A DNA stretch of 64,000 nt from assembly GCF_020177575.1 (NCBI RefSeq), contig NZ_JAHTBK010000001.1:1361875-1425874 (forward strand). Reading direction: 5' to 3'. The position numbers were made by a program, and so were the translations under genes. Source of the DNA: Hasllibacter sp. MH4015. GTDB lineage: Bacteria; Pseudomonadota; Alphaproteobacteria; Rhodobacterales; Rhodobacteraceae. Positions within the stretch are counted from its first letter, which is position 1, and every line of letters starts with the position of its first letter. This document shows, one piece after another, positions 54,008-62,977 of this stretch. The notes under the pieces are model-generated. The model did not search any database, was not told where the DNA came from, and saw only the letters and a list, made by a program, of their open reading frames with translations.

Positions 54008-55564
54008 ATGGGCGAAGCGGAAGCAGATACGGGCGGGCGTCGGCGGGCACGGGGCGGCGGCGGCGCCGCGCGCAGGGCCAGCCGCAGTGCTGTTAGCTTT
54101 GAAACGGCACGCTTCATCGAGCGCAAGATCCCCAACCTCGACATCCTCCACGATGAGGCGCTTGAGATCATCGAGGCCAACGCCGAAACGGTGCTTGAAG
54201 AGATCGGCGTGATGTTCGTCGAAAATCCGGCCGCTTTGCAAAGGTGGCGGGACGCCGGGGCCGATGTGCAGGGCGAGCGGGTGCACATTCCCCGTGGACT
54301 GGCCCGGGAGCTGGTGAAAACCGCCCCGTCGAAATTCACCCAGATCGCCCGAAACCGCGCCCGTGATGTGGAGATCGGGGGCAATTCGCTCGTCCTTGCG
54401 CCCGTCTATGGCCCGCCTTTCGTCCACGACCTGAAAGGCGGCCGCCGCTACGCCACGATGGCGGATTTCGAGATGTTCGTGAAACTGGGCTACATGTCGC
54501 CTTGGCTGCACCATTCCGGCGGGACGGTGTGCGAGCCGACCGACGTCCCTGTCAACAAGCGTCATCTGGACATGCTCTATGCCCATATGTCGCTGAGTGA
54601 CAAACCCTTCATGGGTTCGGTGACGGAACCGTCGCGGGCCGAGGATTCGATCGAGATGTCGAAGATCCTATTCGGGGCGGACGTGGTGGACGCGAACACG
54701 GTGATGACGTCGCTCATCAACATCAATTCTCCACTCACATTCGACGGCGTAATGATGGGCGCGTTGGAACATTACGCGGCTGCCAACCAGGCCTCCATCA
54801 TCTCTCCGTTCATCGTGGGCGGGGCGATGGCGCCTGTCTCCGTCGTGGGAACCCTGACCCAATGCCTGGCCGAGGGTCTGGCGGGCGTGGCCTATAGCCA
54901 GCTCGTCCGTGCGGGCTCGCCTGCGATCCTCGGGGCGATGGTGACGTCGATCGACATGAATTCCGGCGCACCCACGTTCGGCACGCCCGAGACCTCTCAG
55001 ATCACTTACGGTATGGGGCAATTGACCCGGCGGCTTGGTCTTCCCTACCGATCTGCCGGATCGTTCACCGGATCTAAAATCCCTGACGCGCAGGCAGGGT
55101 ACGAGACGGCGAATTCGCTGAACATGGGCCTTCTGGCCGGGGTGAACTTCATGCTGCATTCCTGCGGCTGGTTGGAAGGGGGCCTTGCCTCCAGCCCCGA
55201 GAAATTCGTGATGGACGCCGACCAGCTTGGCATTCTGCACAGGATGGCCGCGGGCGTTGAGATCGACGAAAACGCGCAAGCCATGGACGCCCTGCGCGAG
55301 GTCGGGCCGGGCGGGCACTTCTTGGGCTGTGCGCATACCCAGGCCAATTACCAGACCGCGTTCTGGCGGTCCGGCGTGCTGGATTACAAACCCTACGAGA
55401 CCTGGTCGGAGGATGGGGCGCGGTCGACCTATGAGCTTGCGGCGCTCAAGGTCGAAAAGATGCTGGCCGATTACCAGCAGCCCCACCTTGACCCGGCGGT
55501 GGACGAAGCCCTGCGCGCCTATATCGCCGAGAAGAAATCCGCGATGCCGGACGCCTTCATCTAG
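54008..55564 (+). CDS. Trimethylamine methyltransferase (MttB) family protein
   Basis: A 518-residue member of the MttB superfamily, corrinoid-dependent methyltransferases that demethylate quaternary or tertiary amines. Family blocks: ETVLEEIGVMFVENPAALQR near residues 65-84, TDVPVNKRHLDMLYAHMSLS near 178, YGMGQLTRRLGLPYRSAGSF near 335 and SCGWLEGGLASSPEKFVMDA near 385. No internal stop, so no pyrrolysine; it belongs to the non-pyrrolysine subgroup, where some act on glycine betaine. The ATG at 54008 has GGAGG ahead. A basic Arg/Gly/Ala leader precedes the domain. No cognate corrinoid protein is in the window. Confidence 0.88.
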   Translation: MGEAEADTGGRRRARGGGGAARRASRSAVSFETARFIERKIPNLDILHDEALEIIEANAETVLEEIGVMFVENPAALQRWRDAGADVQGERVHIPRGLARELVKTAPSKFTQIARNRARDVEIGGNSLVLAPVYGPPFVHDLKGGRRYATMADFEMFVKLGYMSPWLHHSGGTVCEPTDVPVNKRHLDMLYAHMSLSDKPFMGSVTEPSRAEDSIEMSKILFGADVVDANTVMTSLININSPLTFDGVMMGALEHYAAANQASIISPFIVGGAMAPVSVVGTLTQCLAEGLAGVAYSQLVRAGSPAILGAMVTSIDMNSGAPTFGTPETSQITYGMGQLTRRLGLPYRSAGSFTGSKIPDAQAGYETANSLNMGLLAGVNFMLHSCGWLEGGLASSPEKFVMDADQLGILHRMAAGVEIDENAQAMDALREVGPGGHFLGCAHTQANYQTAFWRSGVLDYKPYETWSEDGARSTYELAALKVEKMLADYQQPHLDPAVDEALRAYIAEKKSAMPDAFI

Positions 55565-55579
55565 GACGCGACCGCCTTG

Positions 55580-55603
55580 GCCCGGTCAATTCACCGACCG
55601 GGC
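55580..55603. terminator. Hairpin between convergent MttB-family and DUF6477 genes
   Basis: GCCCGGTC (55580-55587) and GACCGGGC (55596-55603) make an 8-bp stem, 8-base loop, spanning the DUF6477 stop. No T-run on either side, so termination is possible but not strong. Confidence 0.42.
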
Positions 55604-55828
55604 GGCAGCAAGGATCGCGCTCATCACTTGCACGTGGCGCGTCGGGGAATAGCCCATGCCGCCGCCCATCCGGGCCGCGTTCAGCATCTCCTCCTCCGCC
55701 AGCAGTTTGCTGACCGGACGGCGCTTGGCGCGCCGATGCGCGTCGCCTGTGTCGCATGCGAGCGTGGCCGCGCGCACCAACAATCCCGGTCGCCGCATCT
55801 CGCTGAGTTGTTGTGTCAAATCCGTCAT
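55586..55828 (-). CDS. DUF6477 family protein
   Basis: An 80-residue protein that begins MTDLTQQLSEMRRPGLLVRA, the start pattern of a small Rhodobacterales family I know as DUF6477. It is helix-rich and basic with no membrane segment. I chose the ATG at 55828, preceded by GAAGGGGCTT. It diverges from the DUF6456 regulator gene, sharing a region with a DnaA box. Function unknown. Confidence 0.75.
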   Translation of the reverse strand: MTDLTQQLSEMRRPGLLVRAATLACDTGDAHRRAKRRPVSKLLAEEEMLNAARMGGGMGYSPTRHVQVMSAILAAARSVN

Positions 55829-55955
55829 TGCGAAGCCCCTTCGGTATCTGCCTATCGCTCGACAGTCTGACCCGGCCCAAAGGGGTGTTGCGCGAATTAC
55901 CGCCACTGCGCGCGGTGCTTTGCTGTCTGTTTACGGATTGGAAACAATTTTCGAC

Positions 55956-55983
55956 TTATCCACAGATTTTAACCATTCAGTAA
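55956..55983. promoter_or_regulatory. Perfect DnaA box next to a CtrA-like site
   Basis: TTATCCACA (55956-55964) is the DnaA-box consensus. TTAACCAT (55969-55976), which extends to TTAA-N7-GTAA (55969-55983), resembles the CtrA recognition half-site, with one mismatch in the second half. Both lie in an AT-rich patch of an otherwise GC-rich divergent intergenic region (55829-56037) upstream of the DUF6456 gene. Suggests cell-cycle control of one or both genes. Confidence 0.5.
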
Positions 55984-56037
55984 TCAATACGGCGGACTTT
56001 CGCAGGCGTTCTTTCGCAATCCGTGGGGCCTTGCGCC

Positions 56038-57192
56038 ATGACAAATTCTGCATCAGCCGATCGCGCGGTTTCCGCCGCCGGTGCCCGCCAATTTCCCGGC
56101 TGGGTTCCGGAGGAAACGCAGCAATATCTGGCCCATACAGCAGAAGGCCGCTCCTTGAGGGATATTGCGAAAAGCTCCGGTCAGGCGGCCTCGACGATTT
56201 CGCGTCGGGTGCGTCTGGTCGAATCCCGGCGAGACGATCCCCTGGTGGATGAGGCACTCAGCAGTCTTGCGCGTTTTAATCAAAGCGTCGCGACAACGGC
56301 GCATAAAGATCTCAAGGAGACACGGCAGATGACGGCCCCTATACGAACGCCCCTTCACGACGAAGCGTTGATAACCAGAGAGGCACGGCGCATCCTTCGC
56401 CGGTTGTGCGAAACCGGGGCCGTCCTGGCCGTGGCAAAGGACATGGACAAGGCTGTCGTGCTGCGGCAAGGCGCCGATGGGGACCAGACCCGCACGGCGG
56501 TCGTGGATCGCCGGGTGGCCCAGGCCTTCGCGATCAAGGATTGGATTTCGTGTACGAAGTCGGGCCGCATCGCGCGTTATGCCATCACGGTGGCCGGAAA
56601 GTCGGCTTTGAAACGCCTGTTGGAAGAAGATCGCAAGAAACGCATGGCGAGTGCCGGGTTCGCCGAAGGTCCAAGCGCGTTTCAGGGGCAACACGCGACA
56701 TGGGGCAAACGCGCGGTGGCGGGCGACGATGGCCGCCGCAAGGTCATGTGCGTGAACCTGTCGGAATCGCCGCTGGCAGGATTGGCGCGGCGTAAGGGCT
56801 CGGACGGCAAACCTTTCCTTGGGCCTGAGCTCGTGCAGGCAGGTGAAAGGCTGCGGGAAGATTTCGAACGCGCGCAGATGGGCCCACGTGTCGGCCAGAA
56901 TTGGGACCGCTTCCTGACCGGTGGCGACCGGGGCGGTTTTCTGACCGACGGGGGACTGGCCGAGGGCCCGCGCGAGGCGCGCAAACGCGTCTCGGACGCA
57001 TTGGATGATCTTGGGCCGGGACTGGCCGACGTGGTAATGCGCGTCTGCTGCTTTCTGGAGGGGCTGGAATCGGCGGAAAAGCGGCTGGGATGGTCGGCGC
57101 GCTCCGGCAAGGTGGTGCTCAAGATCGGGCTGCAACGGCTTCTGGCCCATTACGAGGAACGCTACGGGTTCGTTCCGGCCACATTGGGATGA
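56038..57192 (+). CDS. DUF6456 domain protein with helix-turn-helix
   Basis: A 384-residue protein. A helix-turn-helix-like segment near residues 35-60 (EGRSLRDIAKSSGQAASTIS) resembles resolvase or sigma-type DNA-binding motifs. Residues about 85-180 have TREARRILRRLCETGAVLAV, and the C-terminal about 140 residues (LREDFERAQMGPRVGQNWDR, GPREARKRVSDALDDLGPGL) match the DUF6456 pattern. Probably a DNA-binding protein of unknown role. The AT-rich upstream region with a DnaA box suggests replication- or cell-cycle-linked expression. ATG at 56038. Confidence 0.78.
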   Translation: MTNSASADRAVSAAGARQFPGWVPEETQQYLAHTAEGRSLRDIAKSSGQAASTISRRVRLVESRRDDPLVDEALSSLARFNQSVATTAHKDLKETRQMTAPIRTPLHDEALITREARRILRRLCETGAVLAVAKDMDKAVVLRQGADGDQTRTAVVDRRVAQAFAIKDWISCTKSGRIARYAITVAGKSALKRLLEEDRKKRMASAGFAEGPSAFQGQHATWGKRAVAGDDGRRKVMCVNLSESPLAGLARRKGSDGKPFLGPELVQAGERLREDFERAQMGPRVGQNWDRFLTGGDRGGFLTDGGLAEGPREARKRVSDALDDLGPGLADVVMRVCCFLEGLESAEKRLGWSARSGKVVLKIGLQRLLAHYEERYGFVPATLG

Positions 57193-57434
57193 GATTCGCC
57201 TTTACGACGGATGTCGCGGCGGGGAATTGTGGCGGCATCGTGCAAAAGGCGTTGTGTTGGCATCCCTCACATGCGTTAACCCGCTGCTAACGTTGAAAAA
57301 TGTGTCGGTCGCCCAGGGCTTTGACAATGTCGTTCATATTCTTCGCATCCATCGGTTTACAGGCCGCCTTCCGGTTTGACCAATGCGTTGCGCCCCGGTG
57401 CCGTGGCGCGATGTGCAATACAATGGATGCCCAA

Positions 57435-57701
57435 ATGACCCGATCCTCTACCAAGTCCCTTATCCTTCCCGCCGCGCTTGTCGGCCTGTCCCTGCCCGTG
57501 GCCGCCCAGGGTGTGCCCGCCAATCCCCAATGTGAAACCGTGATGATGGTGGGGCCGGCCCATTTTTCGGCAGAGGTGCTTGCAGCCTGCCAGCCGTATT
57601 TCCAGGCTTTGGCCGACGGGGCGATCGCGACGAATACATTCTCATCGGCTGTCCCGCGCAACGGCGGTCTCAACGTCGTGGCCTCGTCTTCCGGCAACTG
57701 A
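57435..57701 (+). CDS. Small secreted protein of unknown function
   Basis: An 88-residue product with signal peptide [25 protein letters not shown]. The mature part has two cysteines (NPQCETVMM and AACQPYF) and no recognised motif. ATG at 57435; an in-frame ATG at 57423 is also possible. It is preceded by about 240 bases without a gene, in which I see a TTAA-N7-CTAA pattern at about 57275 (one mismatch from a CtrA site) and nothing else I can support. Confidence 0.6.
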   Translation: MTRSSTKSLILPAALVGLSLPVAAQGVPANPQCETVMMVGPAHFSAEVLAACQPYFQALADGAIATNTFSSAVPRNGGLNVVASSSGN

Positions 57702-57837
57702 GAATAGGCGAGGGCGCGCGAAACTGCGTCGATCCCAGCGTTGCGTGGGCCGCATGGCGGCTGTGCCATTCCGCCCCCGTGACCTTTTGCGATCAAGGGG
57801 TTACATAGGGCCGATGCAAGACGCCGGAGCCTTCGCC

Positions 57838-58791
57838 ATGCGCGACCTGAAAATCCCCGAGCAGCGCCACCCCGAAAAGGCGCGCCGCCCCGACAATCCG
57901 CAACCCAAAAAGCCGAGCTGGATCCGGGTGAAGGCCCCCGTGGGCGAGGGGTACAAGGCCACCGCACGTATCATGCGCGACCACAAGCTCACGACGGTGT
58001 GCGAAGAAGCGGGCTGCCCCAACGTGGGTGAATGCTGGTCCCAGGGCCACGCCACCATGATGATCATGGGGGAGGTCTGCACGCGGGCCTGCACATTTTG
58101 CAACATTGCAACCGGCAAGCCGCCGGAACCGCTTGATGTGTTCGAGCCGGGCCGGGTGGCGGATGCCGTCCAGAAGCTTGGCCTGAACCATGTCGTCGTC
58201 ACCTCCGTCGACCGGGATGACGTGTCCGATGGCGGGGCGGAGCATTTCGCACAGACCATCCGCGCCATCCGCCACCGCGCGCCCGAGACGACGATCGAGA
58301 TCCTGACCCCCGATTTCATCAAGTCCACGCCCGACGCCTTGCAGATCGTCGTGGATGCCAAGCCCGACGTGTTCAACCACAACCTTGAAACGGTGCCCGG
58401 CCTCTATCCCGAAGTGCGTCCCGGCGCGCGGTATTTCCATTCCCTTCGCCTGCTCCAGCGGGTGAAGGAGATGGATCCGACCATCTTCACCAAATCCGGT
58501 ATCATGGTGGGGTTGGGAGAAGACAAGCAGGCGGTCCATCAGGTGATGGACGACATGCGTGCGGCGGATATCGACTTCCTGACCATCGGCCAATACCTGC
58601 AACCCACGCCCAAGCACCACGCCGTGGACCGCTTCGTCACACCCGAGGAATTCGCCGGTTACGAGAAGGCCGCATGGGGCAAGGGCTTTCTGATGGTCTC
58701 GGCCACGCCGCTCACCCGCTCGTCCTACCACGCGGGCGACGATTTCGCGCGGTTGCGGGAGAACCGGCTAGCGAAACTCGCGGGTCAATAG
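57838..58791 (+). CDS. lipA: Lipoyl synthase LipA
   Basis: A 317-residue radical-SAM enzyme that inserts two sulfurs into octanoyl groups on dehydrogenase E2 subunits. The two Fe-S sites are present: [12 protein letters not shown] near residues 54-65 (auxiliary cluster) and [10 protein letters not shown] near 80-89 (SAM cluster, CxxxCxxC). The C-terminal RSSYHA motif is present. Length fits the family. The chosen ATG at 57838 starts [12 protein letters not shown]; an ATG at 57814 is in frame too. Confidence 0.96.
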   Translation: MRDLKIPEQRHPEKARRPDNPQPKKPSWIRVKAPVGEGYKATARIMRDHKLTTVCEEAGCPNVGECWSQGHATMMIMGEVCTRACTFCNIATGKPPEPLDVFEPGRVADAVQKLGLNHVVVTSVDRDDVSDGGAEHFAQTIRAIRHRAPETTIEILTPDFIKSTPDALQIVVDAKPDVFNHNLETVPGLYPEVRPGARYFHSLRLLQRVKEMDPTIFTKSGIMVGLGEDKQAVHQVMDDMRAADIDFLTIGQYLQPTPKHHAVDRFVTPEEFAGYEKAAWGKGFLMVSATPLTRSSYHAGDDFARLRENRLAKLAGQ

Positions 58792-58897
58792 GTCTTACCA
58801 ACTTGTGAATTACCGGAAATCCGCACTTCGCGGATCGGAAAAGTCGGGCTAGGTTCGAGAAAAAGAAACCTCTCTGCCCCTTTCGAAAGGTAATTAT

Positions 58898-60268
58898 ATG
58901 ACACGTTCCCCTTCTTTTCTTCTTGCTGCCGGTCTCGCCTTCGGGCTTGCGATGCCGCTGGCGGCGCAATCATTCAACGAGGCACTTGACGCCTATGACG
59001 CCGGCAATTTGTCGCTGGCAGGCCAGATCGTCCAACCGCTGGCCGAGGCCGGTGATGCACGGGCGATGAACCTTTTCGCCAATATTCTCGATGACGGGGC
59101 GGAAGGCTTCCCCCGCGACCCGGCGCTTGCGTTCGACTATTACACGCGCGCTGCGGCTGGTGGATCGTCCGCCGCCCAGAACAATCTTGGCCGCGTCTAT
59201 CACCTTGGTCGCCTTGGCCAGGCCGTCGATGCCGAGCGGGCGGAGCAGCTCTACCTCCAGGCCATTGCCGGGGGCAGCCAGTTCGCCCAGAACAACTACG
59301 CCCTGATGCAGGAAGAAGGTCTGCTGGGTCCGCAGGACTGGCCGGCCATCGTATCGCTCTACCAGGCAGCTGCGGATCGGAACGAGCCCAATGCCGCCGC
59401 GAACCTCGCCAACCTCTACCTGAACGGTGGCCCCGGGTTTCAGACCGATCCCGTGATCGCCCGCCAATGGGGCGAACGCGCCGTGCTGGTGGAGAATACA
59501 CGCGGAATGCGCATCCTCGGCTACATGCTGGAACTTGGCATCGGCGGTGATCACGACGTGGCCCGCGCGGTGGAGCTGTACCAGACCGCCTACAACATGG
59601 GTGACGCCTCCGCCGCCAACGACCTTGGCCTGCTGCTGGAATACGGCGCGCCGGGCGTGGAGCCGAGCAATCCGCAGGCCGCCGCCTGGTACGAGGTCGC
59701 CATTCAGGGCGGCTCCGTCGGCGGGCACATGAACATGGCCGGCCTGTTGAATGACGGCGACCCGGATGTGCCCGATGATGGCGCGCGCGCGCGCGCACTT
59801 TACGAATACGCCCATGCGGAAGGAAACCTGCGCGGGACGGTCAACCTGTCCTACCTCTACTGGGACGGCGTCGGCGGTCCGGTCGATTTCGGACGCGCGC
59901 GGGAGCTTCTGACCGATGCTTCGAACCGGGGCGATCTGGGCGCGATGAACGATCTGGCCGTGATGAACGAACGCGGGCTTGGCGCACCGGTCAACGTGCC
60001 GGCCGCCGCAGACCTCTACCTGCGTGCGGCACAGGGTGGTCACACGCTGGGGGCGCAGAACCTCGCCTACATCCTGACCGATGCAAGCAACCAGCCGGTG
60101 AACCCGGTCGAGGGCCTGGCGTGGTGTCACTTCGCGTCCGAGCGGGAGGATGATGCCGAAACCCAGGCCGAATATCGCCAGAACTGCGCCGATATCGGTG
60201 TGAACATGAGCGATGCAGACCGCAGCGCCGCGGTGGCCCGGTCCGCCCAATTGCTTCAGCAGTTTTGA
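58898..60268 (+). CDS. Secreted Sel1-repeat protein
   Basis: A 456-residue protein with signal peptide MTRSPSFLLAAGLAFGLAMPLAAQ. The mature region is a chain of Sel1-like repeats of roughly 36 residues (e.g. YYTRAAAGGSSAAQNNLGRV, LYLRAAQGGHTLGAQNLAYI), forming a helical solenoid for protein contacts. Two cysteines lie near the C-terminus (EGLAWCHFASER and RQNCADIG). A strong ribosome binding site (GAAAGG) precedes the ATG. Probably periplasmic. Its stop is 3 bases from the convergent cytochrome gene. Confidence 0.88.
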   Translation: MTRSPSFLLAAGLAFGLAMPLAAQSFNEALDAYDAGNLSLAGQIVQPLAEAGDARAMNLFANILDDGAEGFPRDPALAFDYYTRAAAGGSSAAQNNLGRVYHLGRLGQAVDAERAEQLYLQAIAGGSQFAQNNYALMQEEGLLGPQDWPAIVSLYQAAADRNEPNAAANLANLYLNGGPGFQTDPVIARQWGERAVLVENTRGMRILGYMLELGIGGDHDVARAVELYQTAYNMGDASAANDLGLLLEYGAPGVEPSNPQAAAWYEVAIQGGSVGGHMNMAGLLNDGDPDVPDDGARARALYEYAHAEGNLRGTVNLSYLYWDGVGGPVDFGRARELLTDASNRGDLGAMNDLAVMNERGLGAPVNVPAAADLYLRAAQGGHTLGAQNLAYILTDASNQPVNPVEGLAWCHFASEREDDAETQAEYRQNCADIGVNMSDADRSAAVARSAQLLQQF

Positions 60269-60271
60269 GGT

Positions 60272-61177
60272 CTAATCGTCCCCGGCGCGGCCTGCGTCGG
60301 GGACGATCCCAAGATAGGCCGCCACGGCGGCCCGATCCGATGCGGCCAGGTTCGAGAAATTGTCGATCACCGAGCGCATGTGCCCGCCCGCCGTATCGAA
60401 ATCCGGCGTGAAGCCATCGTTGAGATAGGCCGCGATCTCATCCTCCGACCATGTCAGTTCATCCGGGGTCAACGCCGGGATCGTCCCCGGCCCGGTCAGC
60501 GACGGCGCACCGTGGAGCCATCGCTCCCGATCCACGGCCCCCAGCGGCCCGCGCGGCGTATGGCATTCCCCGCAATGGGCCAACGCCTCGGAGAGATAGC
60601 GACCACGGGCCTCCTCTTCCGACAAATCACCGGTCACGGCGAAATCGTCGTGCAGGTAAAGGACGTTCCACAATCCGACCGCCCGACGGATGGAGAACGG
60701 AAAGCCGACCTCGTGGGCGAGGGAGGGCGCGTCACTCGCCGGAAGCGTGATCATGAAAGCATGGAGGTCCGCCAGATCCTGTCGATCGGCAAGGCGGTAA
60801 GCGGTGTACGGGAAGGCGGGGTAGTAATGCTCGCCCTCGGGGCTGATGCCGTTTTGCAGGGCGGTCAGGAATTCGGCGAGGGTCCAGTCGCCGATCCCGT
60901 GTTCCGGATGGGGAGAGATGTTGGGCGCGCGGAACATCCCGAAATCGCTTGGGAAGGCCTGACCACCGCCCAGGACAAGGCGCGCGTCACCGCTTGCGTC
61001 CTCCGCTGCATGGCACGACGCACAGCCCCCGGCCCAGAAGATCGCCTCCCCGGCCGTGGCGTCCCCGCTCAGCCCAGCAACTTCGGCGTCGCTGATTGTC
61101 CGGGGGCGCGTCACCAGCCACGCCACCCCCGCGCCCACAAGCGCGAGGAGGAGGATGAGGCGCAGCAGGCCTTTCAT
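60272..61177 (-). CDS. Diheme cytochrome c
   Basis: A 301-residue, membrane-anchored or exported cytochrome. N-terminal hydrophobic segment (about residues 3-22, GLLRLILLLALVGAGVAWLV), then two heme-binding motifs, CASCH near residue 52 and CGECH near 202, the layout of a two-domain cytochrome c of the alcohol-dehydrogenase/thiosulfate-type accessory kind. Covalent heme depends on the cytochrome c maturation system (ccmI at 27-28 kb). Electron partner unknown. It follows the cytochrome c'-like gene by 30 bases on the same strand, so the two are likely one operon. Confidence 0.88.
   Translation of the reverse strand: MKGLLRLILLLALVGAGVAWLVTRPRTISDAEVAGLSGDATAGEAIFWAGGCASCHAAEDASGDARLVLGGGQAFPSDFGMFRAPNISPHPEHGIGDWTLAEFLTALQNGISPEGEHYYPAFPYTAYRLADRQDLADLHAFMITLPASDAPSLAHEVGFPFSIRRAVGLWNVLYLHDDFAVTGDLSEEEARGRYLSEALAHCGECHTPRGPLGAVDRERWLHGAPSLTGPGTIPALTPDELTWSEDEIAAYLNDGFTPDFDTAGGHMRSVIDNFSNLAASDRAAVAAYLGIVPDAGRAGDD
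60275..60307. terminator. Perfect 10-bp hairpin at the convergent Sel1/cytochrome ends
   Basis: ATCGTCCCCG (60275-60284) and CGGGGACGAT (60298-60307) pair fully with a 13-base loop. The left arm lies at the 3' end of the cytochrome gene and the right arm within it. No T-run follows, so it may act as a mild bidirectional terminator or stabilise the mRNA end. Confidence 0.42.
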
Positions 61178-61207
61178 CTTCGGGGGACCGGGCCCATGGG
61201 TGCAGGC

Positions 61208-61687
61208 TCAGCGCTCTTCCTGGAAGCTCTCATGGCAATCGCCACACACCGCCCCCAACGGGCCGATGGCCGCGCGCATCGCATCAAGCCCCTGGCCGGC
61301 GGCGGCGGATAGTCCCTCGGCAGCGGGACCGTAACGCATGGCAATCTCCATCAGAGAGGCCTGATCTTCCCAGATCGCGGGCAGGGCGCGGGTGCCTTCA
61401 ATGGATTCGCTATCCGTCCCTTCGGGCCAATAGAAGCGCTGATTGACGGCGCCCATCGTAACCAAATTGTCTGCCGCGGCCTGCGCGATGTCGGCATCGT
61501 ATTCCGTATTGCCACGCGCCATGTTGCCAAGAATGCCGAGGTTCAGGCTCATCACCTGCATATGACCCTGGCGCGCCGCAACGGCCGGGTTCGCCCCGTG
61601 GCCTTCGGCGTTCGCTGTCAGGGCGAGGGCGGATATTGCAATCGCACCTGTGAGCGCGATCGTGGTGATGGATTTGGGCAGGGACAT
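61208..61687 (-). CDS. Cytochrome c' family (class II) protein
   Basis: A 159-residue protein with signal peptide MSLPKSITTIALTGAIAISALALTANA. The mature part is helix-rich and ends with the heme motif CGDCH near residue 151 of the precursor (VCGDCHESFQEER), the C-terminal position typical of class II cytochromes (cytochrome c' / c556). Met/His side ligands are not readable. ATG at 61687 gives the signal peptide. It lies ahead of the diheme cytochrome gene in the same direction. Redox partner unknown. Confidence 0.85.
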   Translation of the reverse strand: MSLPKSITTIALTGAIAISALALTANAEGHGANPAVAARQGHMQVMSLNLGILGNMARGNTEYDADIAQAAADNLVTMGAVNQRFYWPEGTDSESIEGTRALPAIWEDQASLMEIAMRYGPAAEGLSAAAGQGLDAMRAAIGPLGAVCGDCHESFQEER

Positions 61688-61825
61688 GGCACATTCTCCG
61701 GGCGTTGGGCTGGACGTGGTCGTCACACTCCGATGGTACGGGGCAATGACGCCACGTCAACTCAACTCACGGTGCGCGGTTGCAGGGGCGGGTGTTCGCC
61801 ATGTCACAGCGCGGGCGCGGGCGGC

Positions 61826-62362
61826 TCAGCCCATGCGCACCTTGCCGATGAAGGGGAGGTTTCGATTTCGTTGTGCGTAATCAATGCCGTAGCCCACGAC
61901 GAATTCGTCGGGGATTTCGAAGCCGATCCAATCGGCTTCAATGTCGACTTCCCGCCTGATCTTCTTGTTGAGCAGCGCAATGGTCTTCAGCCGGTTCGGT
62001 TTCCGCTGATTGAGAAGGCCGACCACATGGGTCAACGTGTGGCCGGTATCGACGATATCCTCAACCACCAGCACGTCGCGGCCCTGGATCTCGCCACGCA
62101 GATCCTTGAGAATGCGCACCTCGCGGGAGCTTTCCATTTCATTGCCATAGCTGGACGCTTCAAGGAAATCGACTTCCACCGGCAGGTCAATCTCTCTCAC
62201 CAGGTCGGCGATGAACACGAAGGACCCACGCAACAGACCGACCACGACCAGCTTGTCCGTACCCGCGAATGCCGCTTCGATCTCGCGCGCCAGCGCCTCG
62301 ATCCGGGCAGCGATGCTCTTGGCCGAGATCATCTGATCCACGGTGTAACCCAACTGCGCCAT
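61826..62362 (-). CDS. hpt: Hypoxanthine phosphoribosyltransferase
   Basis: A 178-residue purine salvage enzyme that converts hypoxanthine and PRPP to IMP. The PRPP loop is [14 protein letters not shown] near residues 98-111 with its acidic pair, and [18 protein letters not shown] near 36-53 and [15 protein letters not shown] near 65 are typical. ATG at 62362 is the family start; the longer frame to 62458 overlaps the divergent gene. Sits beside the COQ10/RatA-like gene on the other strand. Confidence 0.93.
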   Translation of the reverse strand: MAQLGYTVDQMISAKSIAARIEALAREIEAAFAGTDKLVVVGLLRGSFVFIADLVREIDLPVEVDFLEASSYGNEMESSREVRILKDLRGEIQGRDVLVVEDIVDTGHTLTHVVGLLNQRKPNRLKTIALLNKKIRREVDIEADWIGFEIPDEFVVGYGIDYAQRNRNLPFIGKVRMG

Positions 62363-62446
62363 ATCGCCCCCAAGCCGTTCAGGCACCTTGAAAAGTTCCT
62401 GTCGTTTTATGACATGGAGTGAAAAGGGAAAAGGCGAAAGGCCAAG

Positions 62447-62908
62447 ATGCCAACCCATTCAGAGACCCGCGTGCTGCCCTACACGGCCGAGCAGATGTAC
62501 GATCTTGTGGCAGATGTGGAGAAATATCCCGATTTCATTCCCTGGACCATCGCCACGCGCATCCGATCGGTCGAGGACAAAGGCGACCACCGTCTGATGC
62601 TGGCCGATATGGTGGTGGGTTTCCGGATGTTCCGAGAAAAGTTCCTCAGCCGCGTGGTCTTGAAGGACGCGGCCCGCAAGATCGACACTGAATATGTCGA
62701 CGGGCCGTTCAAGCACCTGGTGTCGAATTGGGTGTTCGAGGAGGCGGAGCAGGGGTGCCGCGTCCATTTCCATGTCGATTTCGAGTTCAAGAACCGCCTG
62801 CTGCAAGGGGCGGCGGGCCTGTTCTTCATGGATGCCATGCAGCGGATCGTCCGGGCCTATGAGGCGCGCGCGGAGGCGCTTTACGGGGCAGGGGCGGCAA
62901 CCGCCTGA
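62447..62908 (+). CDS. COQ10/RatA-like SRPBCC protein
   Basis: A 153-residue protein of the START/SRPBCC fold. Start [20 protein letters not shown] followed by [20 protein letters not shown] near residues 21-40, the motif of coenzyme Q-binding protein COQ10 and of RatA. In bacteria the name RatA is used for a ribosome-association toxin, but in alphaproteobacteria a ubiquinone-binding role is as likely; sequence alone does not decide. [18 protein letters not shown] near 119 is also conserved. Ends near a terminator hairpin ahead of amt. Confidence 0.87.
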   Translation: MPTHSETRVLPYTAEQMYDLVADVEKYPDFIPWTIATRIRSVEDKGDHRLMLADMVVGFRMFREKFLSRVVLKDAARKIDTEYVDGPFKHLVSNWVFEEAEQGCRVHFHVDFEFKNRLLQGAAGLFFMDAMQRIVRAYEARAEALYGAGAATA

Positions 62909-62929
62909 CAAATTGGCATGATCCGGGAT

Positions 62930-62958
62930 TAACGCCCGACCGGATGGGCCGGGCGTTA
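62930..62958. terminator. Hairpin between convergent COQ10-like and amt genes
   Basis: TAACGCCCG (62930-62938) and CGGGCGTTA (62950-62958) form a 9-bp stem around an 11-base loop. No long T-run on either strand; placed between convergent genes it may serve both. Confidence 0.5.
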
Positions 62959-62977
62959 CGCTCGTGAAGGAAGGAGA

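Noticed and set aside
54008-55567. Pyrrolysine read-through in the MttB-family gene
   Set aside because: The only amber codon is the final stop at 55562-55564; no internal TAG occurs where pyrrolysine stands in methanogen MttB, and the core is complete before the stop.
57288-57353. Minus-strand short peptide MDAKNMNDIVKALGDRHIFQ and so on
   Set aside because: Only 21 codons, no ribosome binding site visible and no neighbour it would fit with; treated as chance.
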